From: Craterostigma plantagineum
Lineage: Eukaryota; Streptophyta; Magnoliopsida; Lamiales; Linderniaceae
Length of the DNA: 64,000 bases
Reading direction: 5' to 3'
Assembly (NCBI GenBank): GCA_027422505.1
Contig: JAPQWV010000638.1
Coordinates: 248,001-312,000 of the forward strand
The translations under genes were made by a program, and so were the position numbers. The notes under the pieces are model-generated. The model was not told the DNA's origin. It made no database searches and saw only the letters and a list, made by a program, of their open reading frames with translations. Each line of letters begins with the position of its first letter. Within the stretch, counting starts at the first letter, position 1. Below are positions 35,842 through 46,865 of the stretch, in pieces.

Positions 35842-38800
35842 CTAGGTGTTGGAATCGTTTGACATCCAACGGTTTTGTGAAAAATCGGCCAGTTGATCTT
35901 CAGTTGTGATGTAGTGCAATTCAATCGTGCCTTGCTCGACATGTTCTTTGATGAAGTGATGACGAATATCTATGTGTTTTGTTCTTGAGTGATGTACAGG
36001 ATTACTCGTCATCGCGATGGCACTTTTTGAGTCACAATAAATGGGAATTTTATCAACATGAAAATTAAAATCTCGTAGTTGGGTTCTCATCCACAAAAGC
36101 TGTGAACAGCAAACTAGCGGCGGCGGCGACATATTCTGCCTCCGTCGACGAAGTTGAGACACAGTTTTGTTTTCGAGACGACCAACTTACGAGTTTACCG
36201 CCCAAGAAGTGTGCAGCTCCAGAGGTGCTTTTTCTGTCCATCTTGCATCCTGCATAAATCCGAGTCAGAGAATCCAAACCAATTTGAAGTCCGCTAGAGA
36301 GTGGGGTACCACAAACCAAGATTGGGTGTTCCCTTGAGATAGCGGAGAATCCTTTTGACAGTAGTAAGATGGGATTCCTTGGTGTGGCCTGAAAACGAGC
36401 GCAGATTCCTGTCGAGCGAGGACGATATCCGGTCGACTAGCAGTAAGGTACAGAAGAGATCCTATTATCCCTCGATAAACGGTTTGATCAACGGGAACAC
36501 CAGAGGTCCGCGTCGGGTCGGCCAGAGGGTGACATAGGCGTAGCAGCAGTCTTAGCATCCTTCATTCCATACTTCTCGAGGATGTCATGGATGTATTGGG
36601 ACTGATGATGAAGATTTCGTTGTTGGGAGTTGCTTTACTTGAAGACCAAGAAAGAAATTCAGTTCAACCATCATACTCATTCGAATTTCTCTTTCATCAA
36701 TCTGCGAACTCTTCGCACAGTTGAGGTTTAGTCGATCCAAAAATGATGATGACATCGTAAATCTGTACAATCATGATGTCCGGCCACTCGCTTTGTGAAG
36801 AGAGTGTATCAGAGATCCTTTCTTGAATCCAGACTGAACAAGGAAATCTGAAAAGGACGTCATACCAAGCTCGGGGAGCCTGTGTTTTAGTCCGTAGAGG
36901 GCCTTGTAGAGTCGATAAACGTGATGAGAAACTCTTCGCCAAGAACCCTTCAGGTTGATCAACGTACACTTCTTCTTTGAGAAATCCATTCAGAAATGCC
37001 CGTCTTTACATCCATTTGGTAGACTTTGAAGTTCTTGTGAGCAGCAAAGGCAAGGAACATTTCGTATGGCTTCGATCCTGGCAACTGGGGCGAAGGTTTC
37101 ATCGTAGTCGATGCCTTCTTGTTGGTTGTACCCCTTAGCCACAAGTCTTGCTTTATTGCGAATAACAACACCATCTTCATCTTTTTGTTCTTAAAGATCC
37201 ATTTTGTGCCGATAATGGATCTATTGTGAGGTCGTGGTACGAGTTCCCAAACTTGTAAACGTTCAAACTGATTTATTTCCTCCTGCATTGCAATCAGCCA
37301 ATCAGGATCATTGAGAGCTTCAGCTACTCGTGATGGTTCGACTTGACTGAGATAGCAAGCAAACAAGCTTTCATTCATCGTAGCCGAACGTGTCGAAACA
37401 CCGGATGTGGGATCCCCAATAATCTGATCGGTAGGGTGAGAGCGAGCCCAAAGTGGCACGTTGGTTTGTGAGGAGCTGGCCGCATTAGTGTCTACTTGAA
37501 GCTCATTAGATTGGGGCCCGGTGTCCGAAGAAGAGATCTCAATCGTATTGAATTGAGAGGGTTCTGCATCAGAATCAGCAATATTCCCCGGGTTGGGTAG
37601 TATGTCGTCTTCATTGAGATTGAGAGCATCCAGGTTTGGAGGGACGATGTTATTGCCGGTAGCTGGTGGTGTAGGCGGAGTGGATGCAGCGGTAGGTTGA
37701 GTGGTGGCGACGGGAGTCTTGGGAACTGGGTAGAAGTATTCGAAGAGCAGATCGAGATCCAGTTCGCCACAATGCCCTCAGATGAGGAAGTTCCCGCCGT
37801 TGAAGATTGACCTTTTGTCAACGTCTGTAGAAGACCTGGTTCTGACTGATATGGCCAGAAGCTATGAGATCGCCTTCGCTTTCGTCAAAAGAGACATTCG
37901 TGCTTTCTATTACTGACCGTTTCTCCTTAGATAGACTCTGTATGCCTTTGAATTTAGTGAATATCCAACAAAGATGCCTTCAAGAGCTTTTGGATCAAGC
38001 TTCCCAAGATGTTGGCGATCATTGGCCACAAAACATCGGCAACCGAAGACCCTTAGATAAGATATATCGGGGATACGACGGTTATTCAGCATCTCGTATG
38101 GGGTGCGGTTGAATCTCTTGTGGATGGAAGCCCGGGTCTGTGTGTAGCAAGCCGTTTGAATAGCTTCGCCCCAAAGAGAATGAGGAAGTCCGGATTGGAT
38201 GAGAAGAGTCCTTGCACGCTTCAACTAGTGTGTTCTTGCGCTCAACGACACCATTCTGTTCCGGTGTCTTCACAGCTGAGAACTGCTGAGTGATGCCCTG
38301 AGTGGCATAGAAATCACTGAGCTTTTGTTCTTAAACTCAGTTCCGTTGTCACTTCTGATAATCCGAACCTTCTGTTGGTGGATGTGTTGGGATGTAACAA
38401 CAAACTCGATAATTATATCAGGAACTTCATCCTTTGTACGAATGAGTTTCGTCCACGTGTAGCGTGAAAAATCGTCGACTATCACCAGAATATACCGTCT
38501 TCCTCCGAGTGTGGCCGTAGGCATTGGGCCACATAGATCCATATGTAAGAGTTCGAGGATGAGCTTAGAGGACGGTGTTTCCTTAGAGACATGAGACGAT
38601 CGCTTCATCTTCCCCAATTCACAGGCAGAGCAGAGGTGTTCCTTATGATATGTCAGTTGGGGGTAGACCGTTGACGAGTTTATTCTGACGCAGTTGTTGA
38701 TGGTCTTGAAATGAGATGTGAAAGTCGCCGGTGCCATAGATCATTCAACTTGGGTGCGGCTCGAGAGAGAAGGCATATTGGTCGTGAGGTCGTAAGGTTG

Positions 38801-39985
38801 AGTACATAAAGATGGGACGTGCGCGTTCCAGAAAGAAGAGATGTCCTGAGGCATCCATAATGCTGCAGATGTCAGATTCGAAGAGAACCTTGTATCCTTT
38901 GTCGCAAAATCGACCAATGCTGAAGAGATTGTAGCTCAAACCCTCGACATAGGAGATGCCCTTGATTGTCAGTTTATCGTGCACGAGATCGCCAGTTCCT
39001 AGAATTGGCGCCATTTGACTTTTTCCGAAGGAGACCCTTCCGAGATAGCGCTCGGGAGAAGTTGCTCAACAGCTCCTTATTCCTGTCATGTGTGTGGAGC
39101 AACCCGAGTCTAGATACCACACATGACAGACCTGCAAGCATTAGCAAACGTTGGGACCCCGTTTTCGAACGGGACATTCTTGTGATATATGTAAGTTTTT
39201 ACGCGCTTAATGGGAAATTATGGTTTTAAATCAGATTCTGTTGTTTCTAATTTAGCTTTCCCTTTGTCGTTTGTTTGATTAGGCGGGATTATGGTTTTCT
39301 CTAACCCATATTTTCCTAACTTGTGCTTGCATGTGTGGTGCCTTATACATGAAATGGTGTGGGGAATGTGGTTGTCGTTTCCGCGCTTCGGTTTGGTCGC
39401 CTTTGGCTTGCGAGCAGTAGGTGAGTTTGCGTTTGACGGCGAGAGGCGTTTTCGCTTGACCTTAGTTTAGGCGAGATGGGCGAATTCAAGGATGTCGTAG
39501 ATGAACTTCGCTTGCGTGGTCGGAGTGTTGCGTGTTCATGTGTTTCGTATTCATGGAAGCGTGGGAGAACAAATTCATTGCAGCAGCACATAGACATAAG
39601 CTTGGCAAAAGAAAAGATGAGTTTTGGCAACATAATTGTCTACGACCTTAGGGACATTGGGATTCAGTACATAGAGTGGAAGAACGAATATAGGATGGTC
39701 TTTTCTTCTTGTCATCGAAGAGTGGGTTCGCCTTTGTCTGATACGAGCTGCCTTCCAGAGACGTCGAACTCACATTCCCTGTATCCATAAGAATACTAGA
39801 GTTAGTGTTAGAACATATGTCAGCTTCAGGAGTCATTTTCGCCGTCCTCTCACATTTACATGTTTGAGAGTCGGGTACTTGACTCGATGTGGAGGGATAG
39901 TTCGTATTGGGAAATTTTTCTAGTGTGTAGATTTTGCTAAGCAGCTCATCCGCTCTTTTGCAAAGGCCTTCCTTTCTACTTCTAG
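35842..39985 (-). pseudogene. pol: pol of element 2, copy A (frameshifted)
   Basis: This is a second, more broken copy of pol. RNase H motifs [10 protein letters not shown] and [10 protein letters not shown] lie at 35842-36319. The reverse transcriptase part (36355-37100) is fragmented; even the region that encodes YVDD in copy B is disrupted by an indel near 36755. Integrase with IRSDNGTEFK and zinc-binding HLCSACELGK lies at 38080-38737, and protease-proximal sequence runs to 39177. The in-frame TAA before the protease is at 39141-39143, as in copy B. Copy A lacks gag, because it starts exactly at the duplication joint. It keeps a few bases that copy B lacks, for example near 38170, so neither copy is a simple decayed version of the other. 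Confidence 0.8.
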
Positions 39986-39989
39986 GGCG
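39983..39989. other. Joint of the internal tandem duplication
   Basis: Sequence CTTCTAG, equivalent to the one ending at 46848 (gag/pol boundary), is followed directly by GGCGATTT, equivalent to the one starting at 33133 (mid ORF3). The two parents have no long homology at the join. Both carry TTG next to the breakpoint, which may be a trace of microhomology. Confidence 0.85.
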
Positions 39990-40703
39990 ATTTCCGGTCG
40001 CGTCGCTGGATCATCGAGACTAGGTCCACCCAGATGATGTCGGCGTAGTTGTACTTGCGGTTGTGAGCGATGCCGGTCATGATTGTGAGGATTTGAATGT
40101 TTCCACGATCCTGACCAGCATGCTTTCCAGACATACACTTGTTCACCAGCAGGTACAGCGTCCGCCAGGGTTGTGGTGATTGCGGGTTGTGACTTCACTG
40201 AGGACAAGTGGGCCTTTCTTCTTCTTGGCATCTGGTTGATAGCCCAGTCTGTCTATGTCTTCAATGAGTTGGTCGTGAGTTGGTGGTGGATCGTAGGGTG
40301 AGTAGACCGGGAGTTGAAGAGCTTCTTGGAGTATTCTGGGAGTGAGGACCACCGTTTCTTGATCGATTTGGGCGGATAAGATCTTGGCAAGGCGTAGCGG
40401 TCCAGCAATCTGCAGCGTGTGCCAGAATTGTTGAAGGTACACCTGTGCTTCTGGTTCGCCATGAGTGAGGGCGTGGCGAAGTGGGTGCCCTTTGAGAATC
40501 TCTATAATTACAGGGGCATCGCACCGAAAACTGTCCAAGTCCACTTTGTAGTTGTTGGGAACCAGGGCCGCCCATTGACTTAGTGAAAAGATCTCCTCCG
40601 GTGGTGGAACATAGGTACGCGCGTGGAGTTCGATGCGAGCGACTTCTCTTTGGATGGCAGCCGCCTCAAGTGCTTCAAGTGTGCTTTGGTCTTTGTCCGT
40701 CAT
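39986..40703 (-). pseudogene. ORF3 N-terminal fragment, copy B (truncated at the joint)
   Basis: The ATG is at 40703. The frame stays open for about 180 residues through YLQQFWHTLQIAG and LTPRILQEALQLPVY, so the first part of ORF3 is better preserved here than in copy A (no break at 40491-40493). A base missing near 40177 relative to copy A then shifts the frame. At 39985 the sequence runs into gag/pol-linker sequence of pol copy A, so the rest of ORF3 is absent. In one frame the joint reads through into LEVERKAFAKE, but that is not the native ORF3 frame. Confidence 0.65.
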
Positions 40704-40718
40704 TTCTGTGCTTGACAA

Positions 40719-42490
40719 TAATCATAAGATGATTAGTGTGGTCTAAGTCACGAGAATGATAGAACTAGACATAAAATTGCCCAATTATATATAAGAATAT
40801 TTCACAATAAAGCTATTTAGGGTCCCTTTGATATGGTAGTTAAGATTGAAATTTGAAAATTTTCGCATTTGTGGAAAATTTAGCAAGTATGCAAGTTAAG
40901 AGGTCTCGCACATTGTAAGAATTTTTCGCATGCGTTGACAAAAAAAAAGGAGTCGCAACTTATCATACATAGAAATTTTCTCAAGTTTCAAGAAATTTCG
41001 CACTCAGTCACAAAATCTCGCACGTTAAGTAATTTTCGCATGTTTCAAAATTTCGCACTCAGCCACAAAAAAATCTCGCACGTTAAGAAATTTTCTCATG
41101 TTTCAAAATTTCGCACTCAGCCACAGAAATCTCGCATGTTAAGAAATTTTCTCATGTTTCAAGAAATTTCGCACTCAGCATATAATGAAAATTTCGCGGA
41201 TTGAAAAATCTTTGTGGATTGAGAAAATTTTTGTTCACTGTAGATGCGAGTTTATGAAATTTTCGCGGGTTGAAACATCTCTGTGGATTGAGAAAAAACT
41301 TTGTTCACTGTAGATGCGATTATATGAGATTTTCGCGGGTTGAAAAATCATTGTGGATTGAGAAAATTTTGTTCACTGTAGATGCGAGTTTATGAAATTT
41401 TCACGGGTTGAAACATCTTCGTGGATTGAGAAAATTTTAGTTCACTGTAGATGCGAGAAAAATGAAGATGCAAAAAATCTGGATTATGAAGTGAAGTAAA
41501 TGAAATTTTCGCGGGACTTCACGTGCTGTAGCAGCGAAATTTTAACATATGTGAATTCTCGTAAGAAACTTTCTCAGATGGACTTTCGCGGGACCTTATT
41601 CACTGTAACGCAAGAATTTTCTCGGGTAAAGTAAAAGTTTCGCGGGGCACATCTCACTGTAGCAGCAAAGTTTAACAATTAAAGCACTTTATCTGAGAAT
41701 TTTTTCGGTGATTTAAAAATTTCGCGGGGCTTATCGTACTGTAGCAGCGAAAATTTAGCGTTTTAAAGCACTTTTTCTGAGAAAGTTTCGCGGTGAAGAA
41801 CACAGTTAAAAAAGGTACGAGACAGCGCAATCAATTTTTGCCTTAGACCTACTCAAATCTTAACCAAAATGCAAGAATATGGGCTCAATCGACTCGTAAT
41901 AGGATGGGAAATGCATATTTGGGGAATTTAAACATTAAAAACCTAGCATGCATTCGATTCATAGTCGAGAAATTTTAACCCTAACCTAAGCAGATTTAAA
42001 CAAAACGGGCAAAACAGGGTAAAATAGAACAGAAATTGGGTTATTTGAGGTGTATTCATACCGAAAAGCTGATTTGCGATGATTGAGTTAGCAGGAAACG
42101 AAGTTTGAAAGCAGATTTGACGAAGACGACGATGCGAGGAGGTGCGAATTTTTGACAGAAAGGGTTGCGAATTTTTTGAAGTTTCTCGGGAATTTTTGAA
42201 TAGTGAAAAAACGTTAAGGGTTTTGGGGTTTTACGATTGTAGGCACTGTACATGCGAATTTTTTGAGTAAATGGGCCGAAATTTCGCGGGCTTGGTCAAA
42301 ACCTTAACTTGGCTGAATTTCGCGGATTTGGTCCCAATTTTGACCCTTTTTGACTAGAAAATTTGAAATTCAGCCCAAAATGTTTTGATCAGTCCGATTT
42401 TGACTCAGTTTGACCAGACTTTAAAATTTCAACCCAAATTTTTTTTTTTTTTTATTTTTTTTTTTTTATTTTTTTTAATAATGAAAAATA
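40719..42490 (-). other. pol-ORF3 spacer, copy B
   Basis: This is the same AT-rich spacer as 33867-35640, with the 57-bp (about 40985-41175) and 68-bp (about 41185-41458) tandem repeats and a T-rich tract at about 42440-42478. No open frame is credible. The + strand frame at 40935-41204 is a translation of the tandem repeat. Confidence 0.75.
41192..42325. promoter_or_regulatory. Cluster of 10 E2F-like TTTCGCGG octamers (spacer B)
   Basis: Exact octamers start at 41192, 41261, 41331, 41507, 41584, 41638, 41720, 41786, 42282 and 42318, one for one with spacer A. They fit the E2F consensus TTTSSCGS. Activity is not shown by sequence alone. Confidence 0.45.
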
Positions 42491-42497
42491 AGAAAAA

Positions 42498-42578
42498 CTC
42501 CCCCTTAATTGTAAAACTTCCCGTTTTTAAATAATGAAATATCAGACGCTCCCCCTTAATCTAAAAACTCCCCCTCAA
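42498..42578 (-). other. Repeated polypurine-tract-like cluster after pol, copy B
   Basis: Purine runs AAGGGGGAG / GAGGGGGAG on the - strand lie at about 42498-42508, 42549-42559 and 42567-42577, between the pol stop (42701) and the spacer. They match the cluster in copy A. Positions 42579-42700 show nothing else. Confidence 0.6.
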
Positions 42579-42700
42579 CAGACATAATCAGAAGACACAT
42601 AGAAAATGAAGTGAAGTGAAAGTGAAATATGTACACTTTATCAAAGTTCATGTAGGGTCGATTGATCACAACTGAATATTCAACATACCCAACATAGTCA

Positions 42701-45700
42701 CTAGGTGTTGGAATCGTTTGACATCCAACGGTTTGTGAAAATGTCGGCCAGTTGATCTTCAGTTGTGATGTAGTGCAATTCAATCGTGCCTTGCTCGACA
42801 TGTTCTTTGATGAAGTGATGACGAATATCTATGTGTTTTGTTCTTGAGTGATGTACAGGATTACTCGTCATCGCGATGGCACTTTTTGAGTCACAATAAA
42901 TGGGAATTTTATCAACATGAAAATTAAAATCTCGTAGTTGGGTTCTCATCCACAAAAGCTGTGAACAGCAACTAGCGGGGCGGCGACATATTCTGCCTCC
43001 GTCGACGAAGTTGAGACACAGTTTTGTTTTCGAGACGACCAACTTACGAGTTTACCGCCCAAGAAGTGTGCAGCTCCAGAGGTGCTTTTTCTGTCCATCT
43101 TGCATCCTGCATAATCCGAGTTAGAGAATCCAACCAATTTGAAGTCCGATAGAGTGGGGTACCACAAACCCAGATTGGGTGTTCCCTTGAGATAGCGGAG
43201 AATCCTTTTGACAGTAGTAAGATGGGATTCCTTTGGTGTGGCCTGAAAACGAGCGCAGATTCCTGTCGAGAGGACGGTATCCGGTCGACTAGCAGTAAGG
43301 TACAGAAGAGATCCTATTATCCCTCGATAAACGGTTTGATCAACGGGAACACCAGATGGGTCCGCGTCGGGTCGGCCAGAGGGTGACATAGGCGTAGCAG
43401 CAGTCTTAGCATCCTTCATTCCATACTTCTCGAGGATGTCATGGATGTATTTGGACTGATTGATGAAGATTCCGTTGGGGAGTTGCTTTACTTGAAGACC
43501 AAGAAAGAAATTCAGTTCACCCATCATACTCATTTCGAATTTCTCTTTCATCAATTCTGCGAACTCTTCGCACAGTTGAGGTTTAGTCGATCCAAAAATG
43601 ATGTCATCGACATAAATCTGTACAATCATGATGTCCGGGCCACTCCGCTTTGTGAAGAGAGTTGTATCCAGAGATCCTTTCTTGAATCCAGACTGAACAA
43701 GGAAATCTGAAAGGACGTCATACCAAGCTCGGGGAGCCTGTTTTAGTCCGTAGAGGGCCTTGTAGAGTCGATAAACGTGATGAGGAAACTCTTCGCTCAA
43801 GAACCCTTCAGGTTGATCAACGTACACTTCTTCTTTGAGAAATCCATTCAGAAATGCCGTCTTTACATCCATTTGGTAGACTTTGAAGTTCTTGTGAGCA
43901 GCAAAGGCAAGGAACATTCGTATGGCTTCGATCCTGGCAACTGGGGCGAAGGTTTCATCGTAGTCGATGCCTTCTTGTTGGTGTACCCCTTAGCCACAAG
44001 TCTTGCTTTATTGCGAATAACAACACCATCTTCATCATTTTTGTTCTTAAAGATCCATTTTGTGCCGATAATGGATCTATTGTGAGGTCGTGGTACGAGT
44101 TCCCAAACTTGTAAACGTTCAAACTGATTTATTTCCTCCTGCATTGCAATCAGCCAATCAGGATCATTGAGAGCTTCAGCTACTCGTGATGGTTCGACTT
44201 GACTGAGATAGCAAGCAAACAAGCTTTCATTCATCGTAGCCGAACGTGTCGAAACACCGGATGTGGGATCCCCAATAATCTGATCGGTAGGGTGAGAGCG
44301 AGCCCAAAGTGGCACGTTGGTTTGTGAGGAGCTGGCCGCATTAGTGTCTACTTGAAGCTCATTAGATTGGGGCCCGGTGTCCGAAGAAGAGATCTCAATC
44401 GTATTGAATTGAGAGGGTTCTGCATCAGAATCAGCAATATTCCCCGGGTTGGGTAGTATGTCGTCTTCATTGAGATTGAGAGCATCCAGGTTTGGAGGGA
44501 CGATGTTATTGCCGGTAGCTGGTGGTGTAGGCGGAGTGGATGCAGCGGTAGGTTGAGTGGTGGCGACGGGAGTCTTGGGAACTGGGTAGAAGTATTCGAA
44601 GAGCAGATCGAGATCCAGTTCGCCACAATTGCCCTCAGATGAGGAAGTTCCCGCCGTTGAAGATTGACCTTTTGTCAACGTCTGTAGAAGACCTGGTTCT
44701 TGACTGATATGGCCAGAAGCTATGAGATCGCCTTCGCTTTCGTCAAAAGAGACATTCGTGCTTTCTATTACTGACCGTTTCTCCTTAAGATAGACTCTGT
44801 ATGCCTTTGAATTTAGTGAATATCCAACAAAGATGCCTTCAAGAGCTTTTGGATCAAGCTTCCCAAGATGTTGGCGATCATTGGCCACAAAACATCGGCA
44901 ACCGAAGACCCTTAGATAAGATATATCGGGGATACGACGGTTATTCAGCATCTCGTATGGGGTGCGGTTGAATCTCTTGTGGATGGAAGCCCGGTTCTGT
45001 GTGTAGCAAGCCGTTTGAATAGCTTCGCCCAAAGAGAATGAGGAAGTCCGGATTGGATGAGAAGAGTCCTTGCAGCTTCAACTAGTGTCCTGTTCTTGCG
45101 CTCAACGACACCATTCTGTTCCGGTGTCTTCACAGCTGAGAACTGCTGAGTGATGCCCTGAGTGGCATAGAAATCACTGAGCTTTTTGTTCTTAAACTCA
45201 GTTCCGTTGTCACTTCTGATAATCCGAACCTTCTGTTGGTGGAGTGTTTGGGATGTAACAACAAACTCGATAATTATATCAGGAACTTCATCCTTTGTAC
45301 GAATGAGTTTCGTCCACGTGTAGCGTGAAAAATCGTCGACTATCACCAGAATATACCGTCTTCCTCCGAGTGTGGCCGTAGGCATTGGGCCACATAGATC
45401 CATATGTAAGAGTTCGAGGATGAGCTTAGAGGACGGTGTTTCCTTAGAGACATGAGACGATCGCTTCATCTTCCCCAATTCACAGGCAGAGCAGAGGTGT
45501 TCCTTATGATATGTCAGTTGGGGTAGACCGTTGACGAGTTTATTCTGACGCAGTTTGTTGATGGTCTTGAAATTGAGATGTGAAAGTCGCCGGTGCCATA
45601 GATCATTCAACTTGGGTGCGGCTCGAGAGAGAAGGCATATTGGTCGTGAGGTCGTAAGGTTGAGTACATAAAGATGGGACGTGCGCGTTCCAGAAAGAAG

Positions 45701-46848
45701 AGATTGTCCTGAGGCATCCATAATGCTGCAGATGTCAGATTCGAAGAGAACCTTGTATCCTTTGTCGGAAAATCGACCAATGCTGAAGAGATTGTAGCTC
45801 AAACCCTCGACATAGGAGATGCCCTTGATTGTCAGTTTATCGTGCACGAGATCGCCAGTTCCTAGAATTGGCGCCATTTGACTTTTTCCGAAGGAGACCC
45901 TTCCGAGATAGCGCTCGGAGAAGTTGCTCAACAGCTCCTTATTCCCTGTCATGTGTGTGGAGCAACCCGAGTCTAGATACCACACATGACAGACCTGCAA
46001 GCATTAGCAAACGTTGGGACCCCGTTTTCGAACGGGACATTCTTGTGATATATGTAAAGTTTTTACGCGCTTAATGGGAAATATGGTTTCTAAATCAGAT
46101 TCTGTTGTTTCTAATTTAGCTTTCCCTTTGTCGTTTGTTTGATTAGGCGGGATTATGGTTTTCTAACCCATATTTTCCTAACTTGTGCTTGCATGTGTGG
46201 TGCCTTATACATGAAATGGTGTGGGGAATGTGGTTGTCGTTTCCGCGCTTCGGTTTTGGTCGCCTTTGGCTTGCGAGCAGTAGGTGAGTTTGCGTTTGAC
46301 GGCGAGAGGCGTTTTCGCTTGACCTTAGGTTTAGGCGAGATGGGCGAATTCAAGGATGTCGTAGATGAACTTCGCTTGCGTGGTCGGAGTGTTGCGTGTT
46401 CATGTGTTTCGTATTCATGGAAGCGTGGGAGAACAAATTCATTGCAGCAGCACATAGACATAAGCTTGGCAAAAGAAAGATGAGTTTTGGCAACATAATT
46501 GTCTACGACCTTAGGACATTGGGATTCAGTACATAGAGTGGAAGAACGAATATAGGATGGTCTTTTCTTCTTGTCATCGAAGAGTGGGTTCGCCTTTGTC
46601 TGATACGAGCTGCCTTCCAGAGACGTCGAACTCACATTCCCTGTATCCATAAGAATACTAGAGTTAGTGTTAGAACATATGTCAGCTTCAGGAGTCATTT
46701 TCGCCGTCCTCTCACATTTACATGTTTGAGAGTCGGGTACTTGACTCGATGTGGAGGGATAGTTCGTATTGGGAAATTTTTCTAGTGTGTAGATTTTGCT
46801 AAGCAGCTCATCTCGCTCTTTTGCAAAGGCCTTCCTTTCTACTTCTAG
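42701..46848 (-). pseudogene. pol: pol of element 2, copy B (protease-integrase-RT-RNase H)
   Basis: The domain order is that of copia. The protease motif WYLDSGCSTHMTG lies near 45979-45940. The integrase zinc site is HRRLSH...CSAC (spacing HX4H, CX2C), followed by the catalytic triad in LHMDLCGPM, IRSDNGTEF and GVVERKNR, with 35 residues between the second Asp and the Glu. Reverse transcriptase has [10 protein letters not shown] and YVDDIIFGS; RNase H has STEAEYVA and [10 protein letters not shown]. The protein would process the polyprotein, copy the RNA and insert the cDNA in cytoplasmic particles and nucleus. Breaks relative to copy A lie near 45030, 43983, 43917 and 42975. An in-frame TAA sits at 46004-46006, just before the protease. 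The 5' part (46153-46698) encodes a Ser/Lys-rich linker. Confidence 0.88.
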
Positions 46849-46865
46849 TTGTCGTTCTAGTTCTG

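Larger units (their letters stand above)
33133..39985 (-). repeat. Internal tandem duplication of element 2, copy A
   Basis: This segment of about 6853 bp repeats head to tail at 39986-46848. It covers pol from the gag/pol boundary, the purine-tract cluster, the spacer and the first part of ORF3. Differences from copy B are mainly single-base indels in homopolymers, with few substitutions. Copy A has more frame breaks in pol than copy B. Confidence 0.88.
39986..46848 (-). repeat. Internal tandem duplication of element 2, copy B
   Basis: This 6863-bp partner of 33133-39985 contains the better-preserved pol, the purine-tract cluster, the spacer and the ORF3 start. It is contiguous with gag at its high-coordinate end. 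Confidence 0.88.

Noticed and set aside
40935..41204. 89-residue + strand frame rich in Phe, Lys and Ser in spacer B
   Set aside because: It is the translation of the 57-bp tandem repeat and is not open in spacer A.
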